Origin: Peribacillus loiseleuriae | Lineage (GTDB): Bacteria; Bacillota; Bacilli; Bacillales; DSM-1321 | Direction of reading: 5' to 3' | Assembly (NCBI RefSeq): GCF_001183985.1 | Contig: NZ_LFZW01000001.1 | Span: forward strand, 3,710,059 to 3,774,058 | Length of the DNA stretch: 64,000 nucleotides | Part shown: positions 25,661 through 37,146 of the stretch, piece by piece | How positions within the stretch are numbered: position 1 is the first letter of the stretch | How the letters are laid out: each line of letters opens with the position of its first letter | Notes under the pieces: model-generated | What the model saw: only the letters and a program-made list of their open reading frames with translations | Database searches by the model: none | What the model was told of the DNA's origin: nothing | Program-made: the position numbers and the translations under genes

Positions 25661-28020
25661 TGCTTTGTTTCCTCCTCAAGGCGTGTCGCCTTATGAACTA
25701 AATGATTGAACCAATCGAATAACTGCTGATAGGAAGAATAAACAAGCTCTCTTTCAAGCTCAAATTGCTCTTTCTTACGTGCATATGATTCCGATTCGCT
25801 CAAGTCGCGTTTATTCGCATTGTTTGTGAGCATAATTAACCCGTTCTCTATTGTAACAAAATCTAGTTCAAAAAACACCTGTGAGATAAAATCAATGGTA
25901 TCTCGTGACCAACCGCGATATTTCGCTAAATCATCACCATGTCGTTTCAAATCAAGCGGGCCTTTTTTTGCTAAAAAAGCATAAAACCATTTGAAATGTT
26001 CGCGCGTTGGCATCGTGCTGAAAAAATTCTCTTGCTGATGATACAGATGAACATAAATCCGAGCAGGTTCTTTGTTTTCGATTAATTTTTCCAAAATAGA
26101 CTTGAATGGCGGCATATCCATTAAGATTAATGAACAATCATTCACATCAATTTGCGCTGCCTCTTCTTCATTATGAATATGCAAAAAACCTTGTTCCTGT
26201 TGTAAAAATGGGTAACGACTAAGCGTCGTTTCTGAGAAAATAATGATTTTACGATTTTGCTTTGGCACATCTTCGAACCATTTTTCCACCTTATTTAGTC
26301 CGCGGTAATCGAAAAGCTGCCAATTTGCAACGGAAATATCTTGAAGAAAAACTTGCGGTTTCTTCATATTATTCCATTCATTAATCCCTAGTTCCCCTAT
26401 TACCGAGATTTTCGCATTTGATGAAATATGATCGGCGAGATGGCCGATCCCAAACCCGATTCCATCTAGTTTGACCGTTCCATTATCAAGTTGCAGTTTA
26501 AGATGATTTTGGTTTGACCCTATTTTCCGAATGCCAGTCACACCGACACCTTCTATTAAAACACGAGGTTTCGGATTACTCATCCCAAACGGTGCAAGCA
26601 GGCTCATTTCTTCAATCGTTTGAATGCTGACCTCTGACAGAACCGTTCTTGCATCAAGCTTTGTTATGGGTGTGAAATCCTCTTCTGTTAGTTGGTCAGC
26701 AGCTAGCTTGTTCAGCCTGTTTCTTAAATCTGTTACATCATCGAGCTTCAACGTCATGCCTGCAGCCATTGGATGGCCACCGAAATGAGGCAGAATATCG
26801 CTGCATTGTGTCAGATTTTTAAACAAATCAAAGCCTTCAATACTTCGCGCTGAACCTTTCGCAAGTCCTGTTTCGGTGTTATAACTTAACACGATGGTTG
26901 GTCGGTAAAATTTCTCAACTAGCTTAGACGCAACAATGCCGACGATGCCAGAATTCCAACCTTCTTTGCCAATAATAAGGACACCATTATCGGCTAGTGG
27001 GTAGTTTTCCTCCACCTCACGAATCGCTTCTTCAACAATTTCAGCCACGATCGCTTGCCGCTCTTTATTCAGCGCATCAATTTCTTCGGCAAGATCAGTG
27101 GCTGTTTCCATATCTTCGGCCATGAGTAAATCAACGGCAGGATCAGCGGCTCCAAGTCGACCAGCGGCATTAATCCGCGGTGCCATACCGAACCCAATCG
27201 ATTCTTCATTCAATGCGTCCTGCTGAATGCTTGCTTTTTTCATAAGTGCAAGGAGGCCTGGACGTCTTGTCTGACGAAGCTGTTCAATTCCCTTCGCCGC
27301 AAGTAAACGATTTTCCCCATGAAGCGGGACAAGATCGGCAATCGTTCCAATCGCTGCAATCTCAAGCAAATCCTCTGGCACTTCTCCAATTAGCGCATGT
27401 GCAAGCTTGAAAGCAACGCCAACACCAGCCAAGTCCTTGAATGGATAAGTACTTCCGTCAATTTTAGGATGGATAATTGCTAGCGCTTCCGGCAATTCCG
27501 CTCCTGGTTCATGGTGATCGGTGACAATGTAATCGATGCCTAATTCTTTCGCGATCTTCGCCTCGTTAATAGCTGAAATCCCCGTATCTACTGTAATTAA
27601 TAGCTTTACGCCTTCTTGTGCAGCTAATCGGAAAGCCATTTCATTCGGTCCATACCCTTCAGTAAAACGATTAGGAATGTAAAAATCAGCATTCGCACCA
27701 AGCTTATTCAACGTATCCATCATTACGGTCGTCGAACTAACCCCGTCTGCATCATAATCTCCGAAAATGCGAATTTTTTCCCCATGATTTATGGCAGCTT
27801 TTATACGTTCAACAGCAAGATCCATATCTTTTAATAAAAATGGATCGTGGAAGGCTTGTTTTTTTATAAAAAGAAAAGACCGAGCTTCTTCAACTGTTTG
27901 GAAGCCCCGGTTGACCAATAATGATGCAACTAGAGGTGTTATATGAAGTTCCTTTGCTAGCACATCCGTAATCTGCTCATCGGCAGATTGTAAGTTCCAA
28001 CGAGTTCTTGGCTTTAACAA
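25651..28020 (-). CDS. recJ: Single-stranded-DNA exonuclease RecJ
   Basis: A 789-residue 5'-3' exonuclease of recombination and repair. DHH-family motifs: [14 protein letters not shown] (motif I), [10 protein letters not shown] (II), [10 protein letters not shown] (III, DHH) and [10 protein letters not shown] in the DHHA1 domain, followed by an OB fold and the long C-terminal domain typical of Bacillus RecJ. I choose TTG at 28020 (protein begins LLKPRTRW): GAGGGGTGA lies seven bases upstream, while the GTG nine bases further upstream lies inside that ribosome binding site. The 3' end overlaps apt. Confidence 0.95.
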   Translation of the reverse strand: MLKPRTRWNLQSADEQITDVLAKELHITPLVASLLVNRGFQTVEEARSFLFIKKQAFHDPFLLKDMDLAVERIKAAINHGEKIRIFGDYDADGVSSTTVMMDTLNKLGANADFYIPNRFTEGYGPNEMAFRLAAQEGVKLLITVDTGISAINEAKIAKELGIDYIVTDHHEPGAELPEALAIIHPKIDGSTYPFKDLAGVGVAFKLAHALIGEVPEDLLEIAAIGTIADLVPLHGENRLLAAKGIEQLRQTRRPGLLALMKKASIQQDALNEESIGFGMAPRINAAGRLGAADPAVDLLMAEDMETATDLAEEIDALNKERQAIVAEIVEEAIREVEENYPLADNGVLIIGKEGWNSGIVGIVASKLVEKFYRPTIVLSYNTETGLAKGSARSIEGFDLFKNLTQCSDILPHFGGHPMAAGMTLKLDDVTDLRNRLNKLAADQLTEEDFTPITKLDARTVLSEVSIQTIEEMSLLAPFGMSNPKPRVLIEGVGVTGIRKIGSNQNHLKLQLDNGTVKLDGIGFGIGHLADHISSNAKISVIGELGINEWNNMKKPQVFLQDISVANWQLFDYRGLNKVEKWFEDVPKQNRKIIIFSETTLSRYPFLQQEQGFLHIHNEEEAAQIDVNDCSLILMDMPPFKSILEKLIENKEPARIYVHLYHQQENFFSTMPTREHFKWFYAFLAKKGPLDLKRHGDDLAKYRGWSRDTIDFISQVFFELDFVTIENGLIMLTNNANKRDLSESESYARKKEQFELERELVYSSYQQLFDWFNHLVHKATRLEEETKQWI

Positions 28021-28129
28021 TACATTCACCCCTCAATCCTATAAGTATACAAAAGAGGACGAGGGGTTTCAAACTTATTTCGTTTCCATCCGGTCACGCT
28101 GCGATAGAAAACAGACATCACTCTTCCTT

Positions 28130-28500
28130 TGCATGCCTTACGCGCCAAAAGGAGAGACAATCGAGCCAGTTCCTTCACTTTTCGAGCGAGATTTCCGATT
28201 TGCGCGCCGAAGCCGCATTTGATGAATAAAGCCTCCCCCCCTGATGAACATTCACGACAAAATACATCCAGATCCCTCTCCCTATTCATTCGTTAAATCC
28301 CTTTATTACAACTTTTATAAAAACCCCGTCGCTTAATGAGCCGGAGCCGGCATTAACTAGCGGAACACCGATATTCGGGCGGGGCACACCTTCCATCGAT
28401 TTCATGTTTTACGCGCCAGTTTTTCCCCTTTTCACGCCGGAACCGCCATTCATGGGTGAAAATACTGCACCCAGTGCGTGCACCAGGTCGCCAATTGGGA
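28130..28500. repeat. Family 2 long copy B
   Basis: First part (28130-28220): CTTACGCGCCAAAAGGAGAG, then TTCCTTCACTTTTCGAGCGA and GATTTCCGATTTGCGCGCCG. Second part (28310-28440): AAAAACCCCGTCGCTTAATG, AGCCGGAGCCGGCATTAACT, ACACCGATATTCGGGCGGGG, CGATTTCATGTTTTACGCGCC. The two modules are in the opposite order from copies A and C, a sign of rearrangement. It separates recJ from secDF. Confidence 0.7.
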
Positions 28501-28505
28501 GTACA

Positions 28506-28550
28506 CAAAAAACAGGGACCAGCACGATTCTTGTGCTAATCCCTGTTTTT
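28506..28550 (-). terminator. Terminator of secDF
   Basis: AAAAAACAGGGA-CCAGCACGATTCTTGTGCTAA-TCCCTGTTTTTT: 10 or more paired bases with A/T tracts on both sides, so it may work in both directions. It abuts the secDF stop codon. Confidence 0.88.
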
Positions 28551-30799
28551 TATACTTGTCCTTCTAAGTTTTCTTTTTTTGATTTTTCTGTGTTGAGTGT
28601 TCCTTTTTTCTTCAATTCTTTTGCTTTTAGGTCAAGCCAGAATTGTGAAGCGATGAAGAGTGAAGAATATACGCCGCAAAGCATACCGATTAGGAGTGCA
28701 AGTGCGAAGTTTCGTATAGCATCACTACCGAAGATTAACAATGCGATAACAGCAACAAGTACGGTTAATACGGTGTTGATGGAGCGTGTTAATGTTTGGC
28801 GGATACTGATGTTTGTAATCTCTTCAAGTTCTTCCACTGTCTTAATTTTCTTTTTATGACGCAGGTTTTCCCGAATCCGGTCAAAGGTCACGATTGTATC
28901 ATTGATCGAGTAGCCGATGATGGTCAGTACCGCTGCGATAAAGGTTAGATCGACTTCAATTTGCAGTAAGCTGAATATGGTTATGATGAAAAATGCATCA
29001 TGAAGGAGCGCGATAACCGTTGGTACACCCATTCTCCATTCAAAACGGACAGAAACATACAAGATGATACCAAGCGATGCAATCAGGATCGCTTTCATAG
29101 CGTTTTTCGCAAGTTCTTTACCGACTGTTGGCGAAACGGTGCTCACATTCGGCTCAGCTTTGTATTTCTTAACGAAATGGCTCTTTAAGTCAGCAATTTC
29201 TTGTTTGTTGAGAACCCCTTTTAATCGGACAACACCTGTTTGATTCTTTGCACCAGCAAGGACAATGTCTTCTGTCTTCAGTTTGAGAGAATCAAATTCA
29301 CCTTTGATCTCTTCTTTTGTTAGCGGTTGTGGTGAAGTCACTTCAATACGCGTACCACTGCTAAAGTCAATGCCAAGGTTCAAGCCGAAAACAAACAGGA
29401 AGATGATTCCTATAATTGTTACACCAATTGAAAGCCCGTAAAATATTTTTCTTGTTTTGACAAAATCAAGTTTATCAAAACGGGTAGGCAAGTGATAGAG
29501 CTCAATTTTTTCAGACAGATCATGAATGTTTTTCTTGTTCACACCAAACCAGCCTGGGCGTTTGTTAAAGAGATTACTGTTCACCCACAGGTTCATGAAG
29601 AAACGTGTTCCATAAACCGCTGTGATAAAGCTCATTAAAATACTGATGATCAGCGTTGTTGCGAATCCTTTAACAGAGCTTGTCCCGTAAAAGAACAATA
29701 CGCCCGCAGCAATTAGCGTCGTTAAGTTCGCATCGAAAATCGTGCTAAGTGAGTTTTTCGTACCTTCTGCTACAGCTGCTTTCACCGAGCGGCCAAGCTT
29801 GATTTCATCCTTGATTCGTTCATAGGTAATGATATTCGCATCCACAGCCATGCCGACCCCGAGAATCAAGGCAGCGATACCCGGCAATGTCAAGACAGCG
29901 TTCATCCAATCGAACACAAGTAAAGTTAAGAAAATATAAACGCCAAGCGTAACGACCGCAATGAAGCCTGGGAAACGGTAATAGCCTAACATAAATACGA
30001 AAATAAGGAGAATCCCGATGATTCCAGCAAAAATGGTTTCATTTAATGCCTGCTCACCGAACTGTGCGCCAACAGATGTCGAATACACTTCTTTTAATTC
30101 GACTGGCAATGAACCTGCATTTAGCAAATCAGCTAGTTCTTTTGCTTCTTTTACTGTGAAGTTCCCGGTAATCTGAACCGTATCTGTATTAAATACTTGG
30201 GAAACAGCAGGTGCGGAGATCATATTCTCCTGATTTCCTTTGAGTGAATCTTTTCCTTCTTCAAAATCAAGCCAGATTGCTAAAAGATTCGTACCTTGAG
30301 GCATGGCTGAGATTTTTTGGGTTACTTCTTTGAATTTATTTTTATCTTTTAACGTGACAGATACTGCTGGTGTATTATTTTCATCAAAAGTAGGCTTTGC
30401 TCCGCCCTCTTTTAAATCAGAACCAGTTAGCATCAATTTATCATTGTAATCGCGGAATGATAATTTCGCTTGAGTCGATAGAATTTCTCGAGCTTTACTC
30501 TGGTCTTCAACACCAGGTATTTGCACACGAATCCTGTTATTCCCTTCAATCGAAATAACTGGTTCACTAACGCCGAGGACGTTCACTCGTCTGTTCAACG
30601 ACTCTACAGTACTGTTTAGTACATCTGAAGTAACTTTTTGATTTTCACCTGGTATTACTTCATACAGAACCTCGAAGCCACCTTGCAGGTCAAGACCGAG
30701 CTTAATATTGCTTAAGATTCCTTTTGAAGTTGTGCCCATCGTCGCGATAATGAATAGTAAGATGAGAAAAAACGCAACGATTCTACTTCTTTTTACCAT
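28550..30799 (-). CDS. secDF: Fused protein-export factor SecDF
   Basis: A 749-residue RND-type membrane protein. The SecD half (about 1-430) and the SecF half (about 440-730) are fused in one chain as in B. subtilis. Each half has six predicted membrane segments and a large external P1-type domain. Motifs include LGLDLQGGFEVLYEV, VGMAVDANIITYERI (SecD) and LNLGIDFSSGTRIEV, TIIGYSINDTIVTFDRIRE (SecF), with the proton-relay aspartates present. It uses the proton gradient to assist late steps of Sec translocation. Single gene, with its own terminator. Confidence 0.96.
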   Translation of the reverse strand: MVKRSRIVAFFLILLFIIATMGTTSKGILSNIKLGLDLQGGFEVLYEVIPGENQKVTSDVLNSTVESLNRRVNVLGVSEPVISIEGNNRIRVQIPGVEDQSKAREILSTQAKLSFRDYNDKLMLTGSDLKEGGAKPTFDENNTPAVSVTLKDKNKFKEVTQKISAMPQGTNLLAIWLDFEEGKDSLKGNQENMISAPAVSQVFNTDTVQITGNFTVKEAKELADLLNAGSLPVELKEVYSTSVGAQFGEQALNETIFAGIIGILLIFVFMLGYYRFPGFIAVVTLGVYIFLTLLVFDWMNAVLTLPGIAALILGVGMAVDANIITYERIKDEIKLGRSVKAAVAEGTKNSLSTIFDANLTTLIAAGVLFFYGTSSVKGFATTLIISILMSFITAVYGTRFFMNLWVNSNLFNKRPGWFGVNKKNIHDLSEKIELYHLPTRFDKLDFVKTRKIFYGLSIGVTIIGIIFLFVFGLNLGIDFSSGTRIEVTSPQPLTKEEIKGEFDSLKLKTEDIVLAGAKNQTGVVRLKGVLNKQEIADLKSHFVKKYKAEPNVSTVSPTVGKELAKNAMKAILIASLGIILYVSVRFEWRMGVPTVIALLHDAFFIITIFSLLQIEVDLTFIAAVLTIIGYSINDTIVTFDRIRENLRHKKKIKTVEELEEITNISIRQTLTRSINTVLTVLVAVIALLIFGSDAIRNFALALLIGMLCGVYSSLFIASQFWLDLKAKELKKKGTLNTEKSKKENLEGQV

Positions 30800-31057
30800 T
30801 GATTTGTGGACCCCTTTCTTTTACACGCCTTACCCAAAAGTTTCAGTGATCGGTATTATCGGCATCCTCACAAAAGAAACGGGTTCTATCGAACAAGTTT
30901 CACCCTGTTCGTATTTGATGAAAAGCGTATAACATACCTAATCAGAAATAGGCTTATAGCCATATTTCCCCAATGAAATTTCTATATAATTGCAACATCA
31001 TTATTATGAAACAATTACAAACTACTGTCAATTTAAGTTTATCCCTTTTACAAAACA

Positions 31058-31360
31058 TTAATCTTTGAGTAGTTGATTTAGATCTTCACTTGATAATTCC
31101 TTGAATAAATTGGGCGCTTTATAAGCTTCTATCGTTTTATATGTCATGTATTGACTATTGGAAAGAGTCAATATGTCTTGGACGATTTCATGAATATGTA
31201 TATCCACATCCGGCTTCTTCCACTTTTTCGTCACCAAGCATTCCCATACTTCATTTTCGTTCACGTCACCAAGACCGAGCAGCCGTAATTCTTCCACTTT
31301 GTTTCGTAATACAGGCTTCACTTTTATAAAATAGCGCTGATAAGGATGTTGTTTTTCCAT
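31058..31360 (-). CDS. comN: Post-transcriptional regulator ComN
   Basis: A 100-residue cytoplasmic protein of the ComN/YrzD family, starting MEKQHPYQRYFIKVKPVLRN. ATG at 31360 follows GGAGGTG and is preferred over an ORF extension to 31384. The LGLGDVNENEVWECLVTKKWKK segment and the C-terminal helix are typical. In B. subtilis ComN controls comE operon mRNA and localises to the division site with DivIVA. It lies between secDF and spoVB, as in B. subtilis. Confidence 0.85.
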   Translation of the reverse strand: MEKQHPYQRYFIKVKPVLRNKVEELRLLGLGDVNENEVWECLVTKKWKKPDVDIHIHEIVQDILTLSNSQYMTYKTIEAYKAPNLFKELSSEDLNQLLKD

Positions 31361-31542
31361 TAAAGACACCTCCATGGGGATCATTTTTGCTACTTAGACT
31401 TGATTTTATTTTCACGAATTTAACTGTCTAGCACAGTGCTTTTTCTAATTTCCTAAGCATTTTTTAGAAGTCTAGGTCATGCTTTGTCCACATTTTCATA
31501 TAGATAATTGTAAATGATATTAGCTTTTTTGAGAAGGCAGGG

Positions 31543-33114
31543 ATGAATCGCATGTCGAAATTTTTAAAAGGAACCCTCATTTTGCTTGCTGCGAGCTTAA
31601 TTACGAGGATTCTAGGCTTTATTAATCGAATCGTCATTGCCCGTTTCATCGGTGAAGAGGGCGTTGGTCTATACATGATGGCGCTTCCCACCCTGTTCCT
31701 TGTTGTCAATATTACACAACTTGGCTTACCCGTTGCAATTTCGAAGTATGTCGCAGAAGCGAATGCTAAGGGTGATGAACGAAAAGTAAAGAAAATCCTT
31801 GTTGTTTCGATTACCTGCACACTCACGTTATCACTGATTTTCACACCAGCTATGATTTTGCTAGCCCCTTGGCTGTCTCAGCATCTTTTCACAGATGAGC
31901 GCACAGTGTGGCCGTTAATGGCGATTGCGCCAATTGTGCCGATTATCGCCATTTCATCGGTGATTCGCGGCTATTTCCAAGGCAAGCAAAATATGAAGCC
32001 ATTTGCGTTTTCGCAAGTCATTGAACAAATGGCCAGGATTACCTTTATTGCCGTTTTGACGAAAGCGTTTCTACCGTATGGGATTGAATACGCAGCAGCT
32101 GGTGCGATGTTTGCTTCCATTATCGGTGAACTTGTTTCACTCGTTTATTTACTTACGATGTTTAAAATTAAAAAGCATTTTAAAATGCGTAAAAATTTCT
32201 TTTCCGTTTTTTCATCTGGAAAAAGTACGTTTAAGGAATTAATGGGGATTGCCTTACCGAATACTGGTAGCCGTTTCATTGGCAATGTTGCTTGGTTTCT
32301 TGAGCCAATTGTCGTTGCCCAAAGCCTTGCTATTGCCGGATTAACCGCATCCGTTGCGACAAAGCAATATGGGGAACTAACAGGATATGCCCTGCCTTTA
32401 TTAATGCTGCCATCTTTCGTGACCGCGTCGCTCGCAACATCACTCATCCCTTCCATTAGCGAAGCCCAATCGGTTGGTGATACAAAATTAATTGAGCGAC
32501 GCCTTCAACAATCAATCCGAATTACGTTGATTACGGGTGCCTTAGCGGTTGTCGTTTTATTCGTCCTAGCAGAACCAATCTTACAAATCATGTATGGCTC
32601 TGACAATGCAGCCGTTTTCATCAAATTTTTAGCGCCGTTTTTCATTTTATTTTATTTTCAAACGCCGTTGCAGTCGATGCTTCAGGCACTGAATTTAGCA
32701 AAGGCTGCGATGGTAAACAGCTTAATTGGTTCGATTATCAAAATTGCCGCCATTTGGTTTCTCGCTTCTAAAGAGAGCTTCGGCATCATGGGTGCCGCAA
32801 TTGGAATTGCCGTGGGCACTGTATTAGTCACGTTCCTACATTTCACGACTCTTTTAAAAATCATCCCGGTTACGGTCCATCTTCGTTTATATGCATCGAC
32901 CGTATTGATTACACTGCTCTCAGGATTTTGTGGACATTATTCTTATTTTACCTTGTTCGCTTCTCAACCTTTATTACCCCGACTATTGATTTCATGCATA
33001 AATATGGTCTTCACATTCGGCATTCTTCTACTGCTCCTTGGGGAAATAAAGAAAACCGAACTCCAGCGGATTCCGGTTATTGGCCATATGCTTGCAAGAT
33101 TTGCCTGGCGCTGA
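31543..33114 (+). CDS. spoVB: Stage V sporulation protein B (MOP/MATE-fold flippase)
   Basis: A 523-residue membrane protein with about fourteen predicted helices, of the MviN/polysaccharide flippase group. In B. subtilis SpoVB is needed for spore cortex, probably as a lipid II flippase in the mother cell. The N-terminal segment FLKGTLILLAASLITRILGF, RIVIARFIGEEGVGLYMMAL and GYFQGKQNMKP are characteristic. The start may be the ATG at 31543 or the ATG nine bases later; the latter (MSKFLKGTLIL) agrees better with B. subtilis. It is transcribed divergently from comN. Confidence 0.94.
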   Translation: MNRMSKFLKGTLILLAASLITRILGFINRIVIARFIGEEGVGLYMMALPTLFLVVNITQLGLPVAISKYVAEANAKGDERKVKKILVVSITCTLTLSLIFTPAMILLAPWLSQHLFTDERTVWPLMAIAPIVPIIAISSVIRGYFQGKQNMKPFAFSQVIEQMARITFIAVLTKAFLPYGIEYAAAGAMFASIIGELVSLVYLLTMFKIKKHFKMRKNFFSVFSSGKSTFKELMGIALPNTGSRFIGNVAWFLEPIVVAQSLAIAGLTASVATKQYGELTGYALPLLMLPSFVTASLATSLIPSISEAQSVGDTKLIERRLQQSIRITLITGALAVVVLFVLAEPILQIMYGSDNAAVFIKFLAPFFILFYFQTPLQSMLQALNLAKAAMVNSLIGSIIKIAAIWFLASKESFGIMGAAIGIAVGTVLVTFLHFTTLLKIIPVTVHLRLYASTVLITLLSGFCGHYSYFTLFASQPLLPRLLISCINMVFTFGILLLLLGEIKKTELQRIPVIGHMLARFAWR

Positions 33115-33130
33115 AAAAATGCGCGAGGCT

Positions 33131-33775
33131 TTATTTTTCATCAATAAACAATTGACCGTCAATATAGCTACAAAACGAGATGAGATTGATATCCGTATAG
33201 CCTTTTTGCTCGATCTGCTTCATCAACCATTCGGGAGATTTGTTAATGTATTTTAAATTGGATGTTAGTAATTCCCCATCAAGAATGAGCGGAAAAGGAC
33301 CTGTTTTATCCGACTTTCTCACTTGCTTTTTTTCGATTACAGAAAGCTCACCAGACGTTTCTAATATCGCATATTCAACATCACTAACACTCAGAATATT
33401 TTGTGCTCGCAGCTGCATAAGCAAATCATCGAAATTATAGCGCTGACTCTTCATGGCTGCTTCATCTATTTTCCCTTTATTCACAATGACTGTCGGTGAG
33501 CCATCAATGATTTTTCTGACCTTTGTGCTTTTTAATGATGCAAGAGCTAAAATAATTTGGATAACCATTAGAATCAACATCGGCAAAACGGTATGCATAA
33601 TCGGTTTATCAAAATTCTCAATCGCCAGAGCCGCCATTTCACCAATCATGATAAAAATCACTAAATCCAACACACTCAATTCTCCTACTTCTCGTTTCCC
33701 CATTAATCTAAAAACCAAAAGAATGAGCAAATAAATGATAACGGTTCGTAAACCTACCGTTAAATAATCGTTCAT
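33131..33775 (-). CDS. yrbG: DUF421 membrane protein (YrbG/YetF type)
   Basis: A 214-residue protein with three N-terminal membrane helices (about 5-80) and the cytoplasmic DUF421/YetF domain: LMGKREVGELSVLDLVIFIM, GSPTVIVNKGKIDEAAMK, RYNFDDLLMQLRAQNILSVS, VEYAILETSGELSVI. Family members of this type occur in spores and several are linked to sporulation, but the biochemical role is unknown. It converges with spoVB (16-bp gap) exactly as yrbG does in B. subtilis. The extreme C-terminus reads SFCSYIDGQLFIDEK. Confidence 0.9.
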   Translation of the reverse strand: MNDYLTVGLRTVIIYLLILLVFRLMGKREVGELSVLDLVIFIMIGEMAALAIENFDKPIMHTVLPMLILMVIQIILALASLKSTKVRKIIDGSPTVIVNKGKIDEAAMKSQRYNFDDLLMQLRAQNILSVSDVEYAILETSGELSVIEKKQVRKSDKTGPFPLILDGELLTSNLKYINKSPEWLMKQIEQKGYTDINLISFCSYIDGQLFIDEK

Positions 33776-33972
33776 GAACTAGACCCCCAATCATTGCAAT
33801 CTCTTTTAGGATAGCCTGAAGTCTAAAAATTATTTATGTCGATTGAGTAGAATGGGTTGTTACATTTTTCATTCCCATCATCTGGTCTAAAACCCAGGTC
33901 TATAGAATATGCTTGTACAAAGACATCTAGGCCATTTTAAGACTTGAGTCATTTTGAAGGGGGAGGAATACA

Positions 33973-34353
33973 ATCGAAACGAGAAAAATGGGGACTGCAG
34001 TTTTGTATGGAGTGGGCGTCATTTTTATATTAATCATTCTTTTCAGCTTTATTTTTTCAATGATTCTGCGATTTACGAGTGTTACGGAACATTCACTCAC
34101 TTATATTATTATGGCGCTTTCTTTTATGACATTGTTTATTGGGGGTTTTGTTTCAGGTGGCAAGGGAAAAAAACAAGGGTTGCTGTTAGGAAGTGGTACA
34201 GGGGTGCTTTATGTACTGATTATCCTGATGTTCCAATATCTTGGTCACGACTCACTATTCTCACTGAAGCAATGGATTCATCAAGGCTGCTTCATCGTGA
34301 CCGCGATGATGGGCGGCGTTCTTGGGGTGAATATGAGCTCATCACAAACGTAA
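33973..34353 (+). CDS. TIGR04086-family membrane protein (YrzE-like), possible ATC start
   Basis: A small protein of about 126 residues with four hydrophobic segments (about 10-35, 43-60, 72-90, 100-117), basic loop SGGKGKKQG. The nearest ATG (33988) leaves the ribosome binding site GGGAGGA 19 bases away. An ATC at 33973, five bases after GGAGGAA and in frame, would give an N-terminus (I/M)ETRKMGTAVLYGVG that resembles relatives, so initiation at ATC is likely (or ATG is used poorly). It lies between yrbG and yajC as in B. subtilis (yrzE). Function unknown. Confidence 0.75.
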   Translation: METRKMGTAVLYGVGVIFILIILFSFIFSMILRFTSVTEHSLTYIIMALSFMTLFIGGFVSGGKGKKQGLLLGSGTGVLYVLIILMFQYLGHDSLFSLKQWIHQGCFIVTAMMGGVLGVNMSSSQT

Positions 34354-34363
34354 CAAAAAAAGC

Positions 34364-34454
34364 AAAGGGTCAGACCCCGCAGCAACTAAATACAGTATAA
34401 GATACGTGTACGAAACACTACATACTGATTTAGAGTGCGAGATCAGACCCTTTT
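34364..34454. repeat. Family 1 palindromic repeat, copy 6 (subtype B)
   Basis: Ends AAAGGGTCAGACC and GATCAGACCCTTTT enclose a different core, AACTAAATACAGTATAAGATAC and CACTACATACTGATTTAGAGTG, shared with copy 8 only. It lies between convergent yrzE and yajC, 11 bp and 22 bp from the two stop codons. Confidence 0.8.
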
Positions 34455-34475
34455 GTGATATCTTTTTCATTCTGA

Positions 34476-34760
34476 TTATACGAGTTCTTTTTCCGGAGCA
34501 CTTTCCTTTACTTCGCGGATTGCAGAACGCTCGAATTTCAGTTTACTTCCGTCTGTCGCTTTAATGATAGCTGTTGCATCTTCAATACTGTCAATCGTCC
34601 CGTGGAGGCCGCCGATTGTCACGACTTTGTCCCCTCTTTTTAAGCTTGATTGCATCAAATTAACCGCTTTTTGTCGCTTTTGATTTGGACGAATCAATAA
34701 AAAGTAAAACAGAACAAACATTAATACTAATGGTAGAATTCCACCTAGTCCTTGTGGCAT
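34476..34760 (-). CDS. yajC: Preprotein translocase subunit YajC
   Basis: A 94-residue single-span membrane protein: the hydrophobic helix (about 6-24) ends in the signature FYFLLIRPNQKRQK, followed by MQSSLKRGDKVVTIGGLHGTI. YajC associates with SecDF and SecYEG. It is the last gene of the queA-tgt-yajC transcript, 39 bp after tgt. An AGGAGAG sequence precedes the ATG. Confidence 0.96.
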   Translation of the reverse strand: MPQGLGGILPLVLMFVLFYFLLIRPNQKRQKAVNLMQSSLKRGDKVVTIGGLHGTIDSIEDATAIIKATDGSKLKFERSAIREVKESAPEKELV

Positions 34761-34798
34761 AATATCTCTCCTTTCTGAATAATATCTATTTTTTTGAG

Positions 34799-35959
<1,161 letters not shown>

Positions 35960-35969
35960 TTAAATTTTT

Positions 35970-37007
35970 TTAGATAATCAGCATCGCATCGCCGAAACTG
36001 AAAAAGCGGTATTTTTCTAAAACGGCTGTTTCATAAGCATGTAGCACATGTTCTCTGTTAGACAGAGCACTGACTAACATGATCAAGGTGGATTTTGGCA
36101 AATGGAAATTGGTAATCATGCCATCGATCCCCTTAAACTCATAACCAGGATGAATGAAGATACTCGTCCAGCCACTTTCTTCTTGAAAAACACCATCATG
36201 ACGCGTTGCGATTGTTTCCAGTGTTCGTGTTGACGTCGTGCCGACTGTAATAATCCTTCCACCAGCTGAACGAACTTGATTCAAAATCTGTGCTGTATCT
36301 GCCGTCATTTGATAAAATTCCGAATGCATATCATGGTTGTCGATATCATCGACACTCACAGGACGGAAGGTGCCTAGGCCAACATGCAATGTGATAAAGG
36401 CGATATGAACGCCCATCTCTTTTATTTTCTCCAAAAGTTGGTCGGTAAAATGCAACCCCGCTGTTGGAGCTGCTGCTGATCCCCGCTCTCTGGCAAAAAC
36501 AGTTTGATAGCGATCCTGATCATCCAGTTGTTCTTTAATATAAGGTGGCAGCGGCATCGTACCTAGCTCGTCCAGCACTTCGTAAAAAATCCCTTCATAG
36601 CTAAAGTCAAGGATTCTGCCGCCATGCTCAAGCACTCCCGTACAGACGGCTTTAAGCTTGCCATCTCCGAATACAATGACAGACCCTTCTTTAATCCGTT
36701 TTGCTGGTTTGACGAGCGTTTCCCACGAATCCGTTTCTTGCTGCTTCAAAAGAAGAACTTCTATCTTCGCCCCTGTACCATCTTTATTACCGAATAATCT
36801 TGCCGGAAGAACCTTCGTATCATTCAATACGAGGCAATCCCCCGGCTTCAGATAGTTCGTTATTTGCTTAAATGTTTCATGCGCTATCTCACCAGTCTCT
36901 TTATTCAACACCATTAATCGGCTTGATTCACGGTCTAAAAGCGGAACTTGTGCAATCAATTCTTCTGGTAAATGAAAATCAAATAAATCTACCTTCAACT
37001 TTTTCAC
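35970..37007 (-). CDS. queA: S-adenosylmethionine:tRNA ribosyltransferase-isomerase
   Basis: A 345-residue enzyme that transfers and isomerises the ribosyl group of SAM to make epoxyqueuosine in tRNA. It begins [20 protein letters not shown] and contains [17 protein letters not shown] text ([15 protein letters not shown]), [28 protein letters not shown], and [17 protein letters not shown]. First gene of queA-tgt-yajC, downstream of ruvB with a Family 3 repeat in between. Confidence 0.97.
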   Translation of the reverse strand: MKKLKVDLFDFHLPEELIAQVPLLDRESSRLMVLNKETGEIAHETFKQITNYLKPGDCLVLNDTKVLPARLFGNKDGTGAKIEVLLLKQQETDSWETLVKPAKRIKEGSVIVFGDGKLKAVCTGVLEHGGRILDFSYEGIFYEVLDELGTMPLPPYIKEQLDDQDRYQTVFARERGSAAAPTAGLHFTDQLLEKIKEMGVHIAFITLHVGLGTFRPVSVDDIDNHDMHSEFYQMTADTAQILNQVRSAGGRIITVGTTSTRTLETIATRHDGVFQEESGWTSIFIHPGYEFKGIDGMITNFHLPKSTLIMLVSALSNREHVLHAYETAVLEKYRFFSFGDAMLII

Positions 37008-37090
37008 TTCCTAAATCATTAAATCATTCTCTTGATGCCAAAACATATACCGGGTCGTCCAATGAGTTTTTCGACTACGTAATTATCCCG

Positions 37091-37146
37091 GTTCAACTAA
37101 CCATCAGTGGGGGATAAAAAAACCTACTTTTGGAAGTTACACTTTA
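37091..37146. repeat. Family 3 hairpin repeat at the ruvB stop codon
   Basis: Inverse orientation: GTTCAACTAACCATCAGTGGGGGATAAAA with a partner TTTTGGAAGTTACACTTTA. Its last bases are the ruvB stop codon. Folding is less perfect than in the 13981 copy. It may serve as the ruvAB terminator. Confidence 0.7.

Noticed and set aside
28404-28859. 151-codon plus-strand ORF
   Set aside because: It begins in a repeat, crosses the secDF terminator and continues as antisense of secDF.
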